From: Blasia pusilla | Lineage: Eukaryota; Marchantiophyta; Marchantiopsida; Blasiales | NCBI GenBank assembly: GCA_050084515.1 | Contig: CM114275.1 | Coordinates: 434,001 to 498,000 of the forward strand | Direction of reading: 5' to 3' | DNA: 64,000 bases | Shown here: in pieces, positions 45,488-58,190 of the stretch | How positions within the stretch are numbered: the first letter of the stretch is position 1 | How the letters are laid out: the number at the start of each line of letters is the position of its first letter | Program-made: the position numbers and the translations under genes | Notes under the pieces: model-generated | Told to the model about the DNA's origin: nothing | The model's database searches: none | What the model saw: only the letters and a program-made list of their open reading frames with translations

Positions 45488-48400
45488 GATTGGAAAAGGG
45501 ATACTTTTTTTCCAAAATTGATAAAAGAAAATATATTAAATTTTTTCTTAAGCCAAATTAGATGTAGTATAAAAAAAAGCTATCTTTCTTTTTTTTGTCA
45601 TACTTTTTAAGATTAAACTTTATTCAAGGTGTGTCCACTAATTTCATATTATTATCCTCCATATATGAAACTTTTCATTCCCAATCATCTCACCCAGTAC
45701 ATCCCACGCGCAAAAACTTACTAGTCTATATTATTATTGGAAAGCGCCTTATTGATTTGCAGACACCTTTAATTCATGTTGAAGTTGCCATCTAAAATTC
45801 TAATCCAAAAGTTGATGAGTCTAGTGCATGAATGTTGCCCTACATAAGACATGATGGTCCACCCTACACCATCTATACATTTAAGATAGTAAAGTTCTCA
45901 CTAGAAATGGAAGTTTGCACTTACTAAAAGAAGGAAATCCCTTGTAAAAGAAGAAGAGGGTATATAGTTGGATTTTCTACAAATCTAGTAGTGCATTGCA
46001 AGGGCGGACAATGTAGTATCAATGACAATGGAAGCGAGTTTGAGCTCTCCCACTCCGCTACCAATTAGTTGTTTTGTTACATTAGTTTGGTGAGTTCTCA
46101 ATCCTATATTGGTATAAAGTAAGGATTGACGCATGGATGAAGTCATTAATTTTTCCTTTTTGTCAAAAATTGGGAAAGTTGCAACCCTTTGAATGAAGGA
46201 AAATGCTAGGTAGAACATAGAGGTCATGAGTAAGAAAGCACATGTGTCTCTCATTGCTGACATCACATGGTTCAATGGATCCCAGATATAAAACAAAAGT
46301 TTTTGAAAAGGGCTTGTGATTTTCTTGTGGTAACAATTGGCATACGTCCATTTGGCACGAGGAATTCCCACCTTATTAGACATCCTCCATGATGTAGGCA
46401 ATATATCCCTTGTGGCATCCCCCACAAGATACTCTTAAAACCTACACACAACCACTTGTAAAAAAAATTGCTACTTCTAGTCTGGGGCCCATTGCATTCT
46501 AAAAGAGAACAAAAATCTGAATACATGTATAATATTTTAATAGAATATCCATTGAAAAATCACATTTGGAGAAAATAACCTCAAGTTTTCTTAAATCAGG
46601 GTAACAAAGGGTGATAAATATTTTTCCTATAATTGGGATAAAAAATAAATTTATTATTCCATTATACCCCATATGTACATTTCATTTTGCATCAATTATT
46701 GAATGGGGCCTCAAGAATAAGATCCACATGAATTTGGGTTCTTTAACTAGAAATTTTTTGTTAAGTTTTGAAAGTTTCAATCTCTCATCCTAAATCAAAT
46801 GGAACAGTACTTTTGCAATACAATGATTTTTAAAATGGCTTTTAACTCATTTTCAACATAATTTATATTATTATACTTGTTATTATAGGGGAGTGGCTTC
46901 TTGAATTTCAATGAGTTAGTAGCCCCTTTGAGAGGGGAAGAAATTTGTGTGGGAAGAGATCATGAGTCACAATGGCGAATTGTTAATGGAATATACATGG
47001 ATAGGCTATATGAAGAGGGGAAAACAACAGGAGTTTTGTGTAGAGGCCGTAAAAATGCGTCTAATTTAAATGAAAACCAAGAAAATTTACAAATTAAATT
47101 ATTAGGAAAGAACTTTCCTATGAGCTAACCTTATTTGAGGTAAGAGAAAATGAGGTCTAAGACAATGGAAATTGAGCTTTCAAAAAGATGACCTCTAGAA
47201 AAGTATGTTCAACATTCTTAGTATGCAATATGTGCCTTAGAACCCTATTCAATTTAACATAGTGCAATGCAACACAAGAAAATTAATTATGTGCAATATA
47301 ACAAAACTTTGCAAATGACTTCCAATCTCTCAAATGAAGGAGTTGAATATAATTATGCAAACTCTTCACATTCATGCTTCACTCACTTAATTTCTTCACC
47401 TTATAAATTACTAATAACACGACACTCTCAATCAATAATAAATTTCCATTGTAGAAATATTTAAAGCTCTTTATAATATCAAATGAATGCTCTCAAGTGA
47501 TATGTGTCTCATGAATCAAATTTTTTTAAAATGGAACTTCAAAATTGAATGTTATAAAGATTTTTTGACTAGAAGAGTGATGGGGGAGGTTTTCCAGGCT
47601 ATCACTTTGGAAAATGAAAAAAAAGTTTTTCTTTTTTACCTTAAACTTTCAAATGCACAAAATAATTTTCACCATGGAATCTAGAAGTGCCAATGAAAGT
47701 TATGTCAATGAAAAAAAATCCTGTGAAGCCAAATTTTTGTCACAATTTAAATTATGTTACTATCCAAGCATTAGACAATTATGAAAAGAAGTTGTGTCTT
47801 TGGTAAGGGAGCCAAAACTCTTGTATTTGTAAAAGTATGTTTTTTTACCACAAAGCTCTTGGTTGGAGATGTGATGGCCCTCCAAAATCATGAGATATCA
47901 ATTGAAAGATTTGATATCTTCAAACTATCAAGAAAATCTTTCCTACATCTTGAATGGCTTGCCTATGTTGGGGAGTGGATGGTTAGATTGATATTTGATC
48001 CTATTTAGGATTGTTCAACTTGAGGAGTGATCCAAGATCAAAACTTGGGAGATGAAAGGCTAGTTGATCCAAAATGTGGCTAGTATGAATTTTTTGGATG
48101 TAAATCAATAATGAGAGTGCGACTTGCTAAACATGAGCATCTGTGACACACAAGATTGACGTGCAAGAGAACACATGTATAATATGAACTTAGGATTCCA
48201 TCCGACCATCATATTAGGAGTAGAAAAGATATCGCATCTAAATAAGTAATTAATATGGAAAAAAGAAGAAATATTAAATCTAAAAAAGTTCAAGCTCGAT
48301 GACAAGAAAGTTCCACCATATTCATCGAAAATGACAAATTAAAGAAACTTGTCCATTTGGGGTGTAGGAGGCTCATGGTGAACCTTAGTCTTCATAATTG

Positions 48401-49163
48401 CATAAAAATGGACAAGTTCATCCCTAGGGTGGATAAGTCCCGATATGTCCATGGTCATGCATTGCAAGAAGTGAGGCCTATACTTATAGCTCATGATGGA
48501 AGATAAGGTGGGGGTAGGCGGGGCAATAATGGGGGAAGGAGTGGAGGTGGGGGGACGAAGAAGTAGAAAAGTGTGAGACACAAAGGCAAGTAAGGGGGAT
48601 GAGAAAGAAGGGGTACTCGAGGAGGTGGGGCCCATATGGACAAGTCCTTCCATAGGACCGATGTAGGTCCATGGACATGGATTTGTTTGTAAATATGGAC
48701 TTTGTCCACATGCAAGGTACCTTGCTAGTATTTGAAAAACCAAGAGAGGGTCGTCATCATGACATTATTTGAGGGTTTGAAGGAAAAATATACTTCGAGA
48801 AATAGTAGAGTTACTTGGAGTGGAATAAGGTACCAAGGGTCTTTTGGTGAGGAATCCTCTTAAGATCCCATCTATCACATGTTCCATACGATTATTGAAA
48901 TGCCTATGTCTCAGTCACTTCTCGAGCGGTTCAAACTACGCATCTCATGCATGAGCAAACCACTTGAAGGTTGTCTATTAATTGTTCATAGAACCCCTAC
49001 AACTCGATCTCAATCCTCTCCCCCGGTAAATCTTCCCCAATTTGTGGAAGAACTCAAACCATGGATTTGAGTAGAGATCACACATGCCTCCTCCATGTTG
49101 TGATGGCACCCTAACATCTCTTGCCTAAATCTCCATTATACACTCTTTCTGGTTTGTCACGAT
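45488..49163. other. AT-rich DNA without a supported gene
   Basis: No ORF of known family. Some open stretches exist (46901-47128 plus, 48339-48743 minus) but they lack recognisable domains. The last few hundred bases border the LTR retrotransposon. Confidence 0.5.
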
Positions 49164-49669
49164 TGTTAGGATAGATCGGTGGGATCTAGCAGAGCGTTTG
49201 CATGAGTAGTGGAGGACATGCCCAGGATGTCGAAGATTACCTATTGAGGCCCCGGGAAACCTAAGAGAGTAGGTTTCCACTTCGTTTCGGCTCATTTGGA
49301 GCCATATAGAGAAACTTACTATTTCGAGTAAGTTTCCATATTGGGGATAGTTGACTTTCTACTTTGGGAAGTGGCCCTTGACCCGCTACAGCAGGTCAAG
49401 AGCCAAGGAGGTGACCTACGAGCATAGGTTACCGTTGAGAGGGTTTGGGAGAGGGAAGGGGATATACCTCCAAGAGAGAGAGCTTGAGAGCTCATTCTTT
49501 CTTTGTTGAACTTCTTGGCATAAGGCGGCGGAGCTATGGTCCTTTGCCTTGTGAGTGTAACCCAAGCCTCTCATTAGGAGAGTGGGTTTGGTTTGACATG
49601 AGAGAGAGTGCACACCTTTGAGAGTTATGGTGTGAGATGGTGTAGAGAGAGATTGGATCTTACTTTACA
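49164..49669 (+). repeat. 5' LTR
   Basis: Starts TGTTAGGATAGATCGG and ends TTTACA, an imperfect TGT...ACA inverted pair. About 506 bp. The pair partner is at 58890. The same LTR lies in reverse at 329-827. Confidence 0.85.
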
Positions 49670-51224
49670 AAGAGAGAATGAGAGAGTGAGAGAACTTCAT
49701 GGGGGAGCTCGCTGGTCACTCGCTGTTTTCGCAGGTTGGGGACCATGTTCCCCATTCAACGGTTCATGGGAGTGCTCACCCGAGCAAGGGCTGCTTTGAT
49801 TGTTCTTTGCATTTGCCGATTTTACGTGTGGAAGAGTGGCGCGCGGAAGCGCTGCCCAATTTCTGATAGGGATTGATTATGGGGGCGGGTTGCCTCATGC
49901 CGGTGCTCTCAAGAGCATCATGTAGCTTGCTGATTTGTATTTTTACAGGTATTACATTTTCGTTGGGAAAAATCAGCGGGGAAGCGCTGCCGAATTTTGT
50001 GTAGGAGAAAGAGACATTGGGCTTGACAACAGTCCCCGTCAATTTTTACTCAAATATCCGATTCTAAATATTTTTTTACGCTGTTGTAGATCATAAAGTT
50101 GTGCACGCTGTGCAACAAACAATGCGCAATATGGAGTTGTGAGCAAAAATTTATGGTCAATCTTGCAAAATTGCCATTGTTAGGCCATTTTTAGGGTTAA
50201 ATTGTTCAAACCCTAAACCAGCTGCCACGCCGATGGCAGCCATCATCGTCATAGTCACCGTCAACGGTCCGCCATCACCGATCAACCGTCACCATCATTG
50301 ATCAACCGTCACCATCAACGGTCAACCGTCACCGTCACTGTCACCGTCAACGGTCCACCGTCCGATGTCCACCCTTTGGTTGCCATTGCCGCCATTATAG
50401 AGTGGAGGGTCTTCCACGACATTCGTTGATTCTCTGACTTACGTCGCCACCACCTACTTTGTTTTGGCCGCCACCATCATCGCAGTTTCGTCATCAACCA
50501 CTGATGGTAGATGACCTCTGGTTATGGTGTTTGAGTTGTGATTTCATGTTGTTATGTTGTGATTGGTAGCCATTCGACGACGATCGAGTACCGTCCTGTG
50601 ACGCCCGTAGCCGCAACGCGCCGCCGATTACCGCGTCGTGCCGCTTGTGGCCGCACTGCACCATCTCAATTGTGGAGCTGCTCCGTCATTGTGGAGCAGA
50701 GTGTGGGTTTATTAATGATTGAGGAGGTATACCGCCGAGTGCCGCATCCCACCATCGAGGGTCGTGTCGTTCGTAGCCGTTCCGTGCCGCCTGCAACGGC
50801 GCACCATTTTGCTAGAACCGCACTGCCTATCGAGGATTTTTTACCAGCGTCAGTATGGGAGGAGTAAGACTTGCTGATTTGAGGAGTTGTCTCCACGACC
50901 GAGCTGGGGTTGAGATTTGCAGTTGCTGAGGAGCGACATCGACATGTGTTCATGTTATCCATTCTGGTCCTTTACCCTATACGTGTGAGGGATTCTCAGA
51001 TTTGGGTAGTTTATTTGGGGATATTGGGTGTGTGGATGTTGAGAGCATCATTTATGTATATGGTTTAGGGGACATAGACCTGTGTGGGATGTCCGGAGTT
51101 GAGGGTAGGTTGTCGATGAGATGATAGCCTGGTTGATTTGCCGCACCACGCCGCTTGTTGCCGCACATTATACATCTCGGGGAGGAAAAGTGTAGATTGA
51201 GTGCCGCATATTTGGGATGAGTGA
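49670..51224 (+). other. Leader of the retrotransposon
   Basis: About 1.5 kb between LTR and gag. Positions 50240-50360 hold short degenerate repeats of accgtcaacggt/ccatcaccgatcaaccgtca. Positions 50580-50820 and 51130-51170 hold scattered tgccgc/gccgcac words. I could not identify a tRNA primer-binding site next to 49669. No supported protein. Confidence 0.5.
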
Positions 51225-52876
51225 TTGAGGGATTACTCGCGAGGCGAGAGTGATCAGGTGAGAGGGGCACAAGGGTCATCACGGCGTCCGTTCGGGACTT
51301 TGAGAGGCGAGGTGGTGAACCCGAGAGTAGCTCTAGAGGTTTTACATGGAGTGGCGCGAGGTCCCGAGGGTCTCCACGTGAGGGACCACCTCAAACTCCT
51401 TATGTGTCATCGTCAGACAAAGGGGCGTTGTAAAGGAGTTTGTGAGCAGTCCTACCAGTTGGGCGTCAAGATGGACGATCGGGGTAGAGGACTGCGTAGG
51501 TTTTCTGGTGGAGTAGGTATGATTGAGTTGCACAATTTCATGGTAGAGTTTAGGAGTTGGTGCGACTCCCAGCGGGCCAGGAACTCTAGAGAGTTCAACC
51601 CGTTTACAGCATGGAACGGTATGTTCCAACATTTAGAGAGGGCGCCCATGGACAATTATCATGAGTTCTCTCAGAGATATGCACGTGAGATCGAGGCGTG
51701 GAGGGTCTACTATGACCCACATTATGTGTCATGGACTTAGCTGTTCCCAGATGAGGAGGAGGAGTCAGGAGAGGCTACTTCCTCTTCCACTAGTGACGTT
51801 TTAGGAGGGGTCACTCGCACGGGAGCAGTTGCACCGTGTAGTCGGGTTCGTCCCAGGTTCAACCATGTGGTTAAGTTCTTTGCTGAGTTGAGGGAGAGCT
51901 ACCAGGGGGTACGGACGGAGAAGTTGCGGAGCATCCACGACTTCCAGAGGCGCTCGGGTGAGAGTTTGCATGAGGCTTACACTCGCTTGGGCCGGTTGAT
52001 CAACGTCACTCAGGGGGTGACAGAGGCTCAGGCTATCCAGTCATGGTACGCGATGCTGGATCGGACCGTGCGAACACGGGTGCAGGAGGGGGTGCTTCTT
52101 ATGAACACCTCCCCTACGTTGAGAGATGTTTTTAGGACCACCAAGAACATTGAGCGCAACATGGCGGAGGAGAACGTAGCCACCATGGGTTCTGGGCGAG
52201 AGCAGTTGCGATTGTCTGCACCACTTGTGCAACAACGTGGACTCCCAGATAGGTCAACTGTGGCACCACGAGCTCAGGGAGGATACTGGGAGGCCGTGCC
52301 ACAGAGACCTGCACCTTCATATGCGGCTCAACAGCAGCCGCCTACTATCACTTGTTGGTCATGTGATGGAGCCCATCATCAGCACGATTGCACTCGTCAG
52401 GGTCATGGACGTGTGCCTCAGCATGGAGGAGGAGATGGTGCTACACGAGGAGGTTATTAGTGTGACTATTGTCAAAGGTATGGTCATACATGCGCCAAGT
52501 GTTTCAATTCACATCCTGAGTTACTTCCGGACCAAGGGCCAGAGAAGACACCGGAGCGAGTAGTTGGTCCGGGTGGGCCTATATATCGTGCACCAGGTGG
52601 TCCCGTTGGGGGACGAGGAGCTGGAGTTGCCCGACACGGTGGTGGAGCTGCCTGTGGAGGAGGTAGAGTCCTACCAACAAGACACGTCGAGGGAGATGCC
52701 GAGCGTGAGGCTAGGATGGCTGCTCACATACATCAGCTACAGGAGCAGACTGCCGCTATGGCATTGAGATTACCCGATGCCGGATCCGTGGCATCGACAT
52801 CATATGGAGCAGCCAGAGATATGGAGGATCCTGATTGGATGTGCGAGGTTGCTCGATGGAGGCAGCCGCAGTTGTG
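51225..52876 (+). pseudogene. gag: capsid region and two CCHC zinc knuckles
   Basis: One frame runs from about 51225 to the TGA at 52875-52877, with TAG stops at 51738 and 52458. The Ty3 capsid signature is present: FNHVVKFFAELRESYQG, FQRRSGESLHEAYTRLGRL and TEAQAIQSWYAML. A first knuckle-like pattern CWSCDGAHHQHDC is followed, after the second TAG, by a canonical knuckle CDYCQRYGHTCAKC (C-x2-C-x4-H-x4-C). The region after it is Gly/Arg-rich, then coiled-coil-like (HIHQLQEQTAAMAL). Gag would package the RNA. Both TAGs stand where Gln fits the context. The true start is not certain. Confidence 0.85.
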
Positions 52877-53042
52877 ACGGGTGGAGGAGCCGCAGAGTTG
52901 GATCCACAACGAGGGAAAGCCAAGAAACAGACTAGGCTTCCTTAGTCTTTCACGTTGTCCGAGGCGATGAGGACCCCATCGGTGGGTCCTCATCAGAGTT
53001 CCTGGAGAGTTGGTGATGTTGTTTGTGTAGGCACAGAGGGCG

Positions 53043-53843
53043 GTGGGAGAAGCGAGTGCGATGACTCCTATTGTTGATGCTCAGGAGGGGCATGTGTCGA
53101 GCACGTTGTTGGGGGCAGCCACCATTGTGTACCGGGCTCCTTTCTTTTCTCCTTCCGATGTTATGATGTTGGGGGCTAGGCCCGCCGAGGCTATTTGGCT
53201 GGCCGCTACGCTATGTGGACGTGGAGTTGGAGTTCTTGCATCACGTTCACAGGTGATTGCAGAGGAGGTGATGGACCTGTCCTTGGAGCGGATACTCGGG
53301 CCGTCCACGTCAGATTCATGGTAGGCTATGGCTGCTAGGATGGCGGAGATGCCCGCTAGACCCGCGAGAGAGCGTGTCATGGCTTCTCTTGGTGTTGTGT
53401 TGCTGGATAACCGAGGAGAGGTCTTCTAGTTGGTGAGTCCCGTAGGTAGAGCTTTTAGTCTGCAGCGCGTCTTGTTGGATTCAAGAGCGCAACCCCTCAT
53501 GTTGGGGAAAGCGTCATTCAGAGGATTGGGCTTGACAAGAGCCGATGTGGAGCGTTGTCCATTCCGGATACAGACATCCTTGGGTGGAGCAAGTACCACA
53601 CAGTATATCACCTGACAGGAGGTCGTGGTGAGGATTCGCCCGGGACATTCTATAGATGAGTCCGTGGTGCGAGCCAAGGCGATAGTGACTTATGCAAAGT
53701 CCTACGACATCTTGGTTGGTGGAGTAGTGTTATACCCGATGGGATTTTCCCTGAATTACTGGGAGGAGTCATCGTTCTACAGACCAGGATGGGAGTCAAG
53801 TGATGGGCGCCTTAGCTTATTACCTGTTTGATTCACATGTGCA
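53043..53843 (+). pseudogene. Aspartic protease region
   Basis: The block RVLLDSRAQPLMLGKASF corresponds to the retropepsin active site VLLDSGAQ, with Gly changed to Arg (GGA to AGA). The second half SYDILVGGVVLYPMGFSLNY and YRPGW is typical of Ty3-type proteases, where a hydrophobic-GG/GS pair follows. Same frame as gag and as the methyltransferase behind it, with stops at about 53320, 53427 and 53613. Proteases of this type cut Gag-Pol. The Gly-to-Arg change would inactivate it. Confidence 0.8.
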
Positions 53844-55439
53844 GTGATCGAGCGACGGCCAGGAGAGGTGGCGACCTTAGTAGCATTTAGTAGTGCCATC
53901 ACTTGGCCTAATGATTTGATTGAGGGACATGTCCATGCAGAGGATACTCCCGTTCCTGACATTTCTATGGAGAGGAGTGTTATGGTAGCCACATCATTCT
54001 ATGGAGGAGAGGTGCGATGTGGGGTTCGACTGAGGAGCTTTGACGATTGGCAGATGAGCACGTGCAGGCCAGCGTGGAGCGAGGCATTTGCACCGGAGCG
54101 TGACGGGTCTGAAAAACCCGAGGTAGCAAGGAGTGCTACGATGACACCCTTGGATACCACACCCATTTTGTGGTGTACCCTGGAGGAGGATATCCGAGTG
54201 TTAGATCTCTTTGGAGGGATTAGCATCGGGTTAGCTGTTGTTTTGCAGGCAGGAGTGCGAGTACGGAAGTACGTGTATGTAGAGAGTGATGATGTTGCGA
54301 GGCCCGTCTCACTACGACATGTGGCACAATTACGTCTATGTTTTCCCGACTTATTGTGTGCGTCCACGGTACAGGGGTACCAGAGTTCCCTACCGAGGGA
54401 TATTTCGTTGTTGGGGACGCAGGACTTAGAGCGGGTAGGAACCATTGATTTGGTCATTTCTGGTTGGCCATGTTAGGGCTAATCGAGTGTTGGAGGAGGC
54501 AGCGAGTTGGCTGACACTCAGTCCAGATTGTTTTGGGAGATGTTGAGGGTCTTACGGAAGTTGTAGGAGCACCAATCTCGTTCTCCAGCCTACATTCTGG
54601 AGAATGTGCCGATCTTAGGAGACTCGAGGTCACGGGTGGTGACAAGCACTCATCAGGTGCGTGCATGGATTGGCCCAGCAGTGTTCTTGGATGCGGCGAG
54701 TGTAGGTTCTAGAGCCCATCTCCCGCGTCTATGGTGGACCAACTTGGTGCCCCATGCGGTGTTACGGAGGGCGTATGCGAGAGTGGAGCGCCCCTCCCAT
54801 TTGTTAGTTGATTCCATTCTGGATCCAGGTCGTCGATCACACGCAGTGAGGCATGATGATCGACCACCATTGACTATGGTCAACAGGGTAGGCAGGCCGC
54901 GAGCAGCCTTGCCCACGTTTGTGAGTTTTCTTGCTTCCTATGCATACAAGCAGGCTAGTCGTGACTTGGTTTGGGATGACCAGGTTGAGCGGTTGGTGGA
55001 GCCCAACGTCGATGAGAGAGAGCAAGCAATGGGATTTCCTACAGGAGTGACGGCAGTATCGTCAGTGTCAGAGGCATCACGACGCCATGTCTTGGGTCAA
55101 GCGATGGACTTGAACAACTTGACATGGATCCTCAGCTTGGGAGTGGCTGAGCAGCGTCGTATGAGATCGCGACAGATCACAGCGGTTGCGTTGGTGAGCC
55201 CCATGCCTACCGAGACGGTGGAGGTAGTGGCTGGGGGCGAGACCCGAGGAGATCTACACATCAGAGGAGATCAGGAGAGACACCCTTGGACTTCTTGGGA
55301 TGTTTTGCAGGTACACCAAGAGATGATAGCCACAACATCGAGCGTCGTTCCAGGCACTGCATGTGGAGGAGATCAGATTTTTCAGTTGGCTGCAAGAGAG
55401 CGGCCGAGTATTGTTGTTCGAGACGAGGTTGCACCATAG
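53844..55439 (+). pseudogene. DNMT3-like cytosine-5 DNA methyltransferase domain
   Basis: The core begins near 54183. Motif I reads VLDLFGGISIGLA (SAM binding), followed by VYVESDDVA (acidic Glu that binds SAM ribose). Motif IV is DLVISGWPC at 54474, followed by TAG-GGC-TAA-TCG, where PCQGxS is expected, so the catalytic Cys is present and Gln is replaced by a stop. Motif VI is YILENVP near 54600. Motif VIII is RAHLPRLWWTNL. Motif IX/X is EQAMGFPTGVT and RRHVLGQAMDLNNLTWI near 55020-55130. Motif order and spacing (SLFDGIATG-like motif I, LFWE block, LGxAxD end) fit DNMT3/DRM-like C5 methyltransferases rather than bacterial Dcm. The N-terminal part (53844-54180) shows no ADD or PWWP domain. 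Three stops, at about 54474, 54480 and 54570, lie where Gln fits. The protein would methylate cytosine in DNA. Confidence 0.9.
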
Positions 55440-55499
55440 CAACCACTGATACCCATGCCGGAGAGTCCTACCGTAGTCACAATGGAGACTTGAGACCCA

Positions 55500-56412
55500 G
55501 ATATGGGCCCTAAGTTGACAGGAGGAGAGCGGCGCTGGATACATCAGTTCCTCAAGAGTTATAGGAGCTGCTTTGCGTTTAGCATGGAGGATTTGGGTAC
55601 CCTGAAGGGACCGGGGATCCGTATTGAGTTGTCGAGTGATACGCCGATCTTCTGACGACCCTATAGGTATAGTGATATGGAGAGGGCTGATTCAGAGTAG
55701 GAGCGAGATTTTGGTCTGAGCAGGACTAGTGGAGATGTTGCATCGGGAGTATGCATCTGCCACTATCATGCCCCCCAAGAAGGATGTGCATGGCAACTAG
55801 ACGGATAGGCGGATGTGTGGGGATTACTGACCTATTAATCGGCAGACAAAGTCCGATAGATATGCCATGCCCACCCCTGAGGAGATCTTTGATACGATTG
55901 TTCACGAAAAGGTCTTTAGTTCATTGAATTTGCGAGCCGGATACCATCAATTGCCTATCAAATTGGAGGACATGCAGAAGACAACATTTTGGGGCATCGA
56001 TCCTCATGGGAAGGATTGTTAGTACCAATGGCGGTTCTTACCATTTGGGCTAAAGAACGCCCTGACAGAGTTTGAGAGGGTCATGGATAGGATCTTGGCT
56101 GGTCTGGATTTTGCTAGGTGTTATATTGATGACATCATAGTCTTTAGCGCCACGATTGAGGAGCATGAGCGACATCTAGAGGAGGTGTTTCGAAGATTGC
56201 AATTACATGGGCTGAAGCTACATCCAGGCAAGTGCAAGTTCTTCTACGCCCAGATTGAGTACTTGGGTCATGCGATATATCCAAGGGGCCTTGGTGTTCA
56301 GTAGACAAAGGTAGAGGCTATCTCACGCATTCCACGCCCTACAGATGTAAGCCGTGTTCGCGCATTCATGGGATTGGCAAACTTCTATCGGCGGTAGGTT
56401 AAGGGATTCAGT
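55500..56412 (+). pseudogene. Reverse transcriptase
   Basis: Begins after the methyltransferase with the RT lead-in (RSCFAFSMEDLGTL, then IELSSDTPIF). A frameshift near 55715 follows, then the fingers (ASATIMPPKKDVHGN, INRQTKSDRYAMPTPEEIFD), the palm FSSLNLRAGYHQLPI, YQWRFLPFGLKNA and the catalytic YIDDIIVFS near 56121-56147, and LHPGKCKFFYAQIEYLGHAI. The YxDD motif is intact. Stops replace Gln or Trp/Arg at about 55798, 55831, 56020, 56302 and 56396. This is clearly Ty3-type. Confidence 0.93.
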
Positions 56413-56900
56413 TTGATTGCGAAGCCGCTAACCTTGATGACCAAGGTGGATCACGAGTGGCACTGGGGGGATGAGCAGGAGCGAGCATTTCAGTTGCTCA
56501 AGGACAGGTTGACGTCTGTGCCCATCTTGAGGAGACCGATCAGAAAGCGTCCTTTCCAATTGCACACAGATTGGAGCATGTTGGGGCTTGGAGCGGTGCT
56601 CACCCAACTCGATGATGAGGGTAGAGAGTTCGTGGTGGCTTACGCTAGCCGCTCGAACAACGCTGCAGAGGCAAATTATAGCTCATATGAGGGTGAGTAC
56701 TTGGTTGCGGTGTGGGTTGTCGCGCATTTTAGGTGTTACTTATTCAGCAACCCCTTTACCATCATCACTGATCAAAACCACTGAAGTGGTTGATGGAGTC
56801 CGACAAGCTTATAGGGAAGCTTGCGAGATGGGCTCTCTTGTTGTAGGAGTATGATTTTTCAGGTGGTACATAGACCTGGGACGCTCAACCACGATGCAGA
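56413..56900 (+). pseudogene. RNase H
   Basis: Same frame as RT. Contains the tether LTLMTKVDHEWHWGDEQERA, then LHTDWSMLGLGAVLTQ (first catalytic Asp), YASRSNNAAEANYSSYEGEY (Glu) and FTIITDQNH (Asp). After 56784 an indel shifts the frame (the expected LKWLMESDK is readable in another frame) and a T-run near 56855 restores it before FQVVHRPGTLNHDADGLSC. Confidence 0.9.
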
Positions 56901-57245
56901 TGGGTTGAGTTGTAACCCATGCTCGAGTCAGCGAGATGCAACTGGAGGTCGATGGCATGGAGAGAGTGATGAGGAGTCACTGTCAGGATGGCACGCGTCA
57001 GCCTATTTAGGCATGTTGGCTATGGAGAGCTAGAGTGTGGAGACTTTGATGGCGAGGTCTAGTGGCGAGTTCTTGGATCCTGAGGCCAGTGAGGAGACAA
57101 TAGATGGCCGAGATATTCATGATGATGGAGTAATCTTGGAGTATATTCGTATTGGCAGCGTTGCGAGCACTGTGGGTGCTAGAGAGCGGGATCAGATCCT
57201 GCAGCGGGCCAGACGGTTCTGTTGGGAGGGGATACATGTTTTGAG

Positions 57246-58190
57246 GGTTTGGGAGGATTTTTGAGTACGCGTAGTGCCACATCCTTTGCAGAGAGCACGA
57301 CTAGTCCAGCATGCCCACGAGGAGTTGGATCACTTTGGGGTGAAGCGGACGTACAGCTTGCTCCAGATTCAGTATAGGTGGCGAGGCATGCAGACTGACG
57401 TTCAACAATTTTTTGCCAGGTACATGATGTGTGATCGGGTCCGAGCATCATTCAATGCTCCGACTCCACAATTACATCCATTCCCGATCATGGGCTTGGG
57501 GTATAGATGGAGTTTGGATTTTGCAGGACCTTTGCCTTGACGGAGCGTCACAGTCGTTATGTGTTGGTGATGGTCGAGCACTTCTCCAAGTGGATCGAGT
57601 TGGTTGCATGACTGACAAAGCGAGTGAGGGAGTAGCTTATGCCTTCCTTGACAGTGTGTTGAGTCATTATGGCACACCGGCTGAAGTGTTGAGAGACTAG
57701 GGTACCGAGTTTCGCGGTGAGTTCCAGGCCTTGTGTGATCACGCGCTGATCGACCACCGCACGACTTTGTGAGATCATCCCGAGGCGGATGGATTAGCGG
57801 AGAGAGTTTTGTAGACGGTGAAGAGGGATTTACGCAAGTATGGCTTGCAGAGAGGTCACCTAAGAGATTGGGACCTCCAATTTCCGTGATTGGCGATGGG
57901 ATATAGATTCAGCACGCAGACATCCTTAGCGTCTTTTTCACCGTACTTGCTACTTTATGGCCGAGAGCCAGATTTACCTGCGGCCATTCGTCAAGATGAT
58001 GGTGAGGTACTGGAACTTGATGACTTAGATGTATGGATGCAAGCATGTTCTCAGAGGGCTAAGTTTTTTTGGAGAGTGATGCCCATGGCGTTCGAGAACT
58101 TGGCGATTGCGCAGCATCGGGATACGTTGAGGTATGCGAGTATTCGGGATGGTGGTTATCGACCAACTATCCGAAGGTTTCATTAGGGAG
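57246..58190 (+). pseudogene. Integrase
   Basis: The zinc-binding head is HAHEELDHFGVKRT with YMMCDRVRA, where the second Cys of CxxC is lost. The core follows: LDFAGPLP (first Asp), then two one-base shifts at about 57537 and 57605, then LSHYGTPAEVLRD-stop-GTEFRGEF (second Asp) and HPEADGLAERVL (Glu). The C-terminal part reads FSPYLLLYGREPDLPAAI and then the GDYIYLQQ block. Stops at 57698, 57769, 57811 and 58184 fit Gln or Arg losses. The DDE order is complete, but the reading frame is not. Confidence 0.9.

Noticed and set aside
48339-48743. 134-codon Pro/Ser/Thr-rich minus-strand ORF
   Set aside because: No family resemblance, low complexity, AT-rich surroundings; too weak to call a gene.
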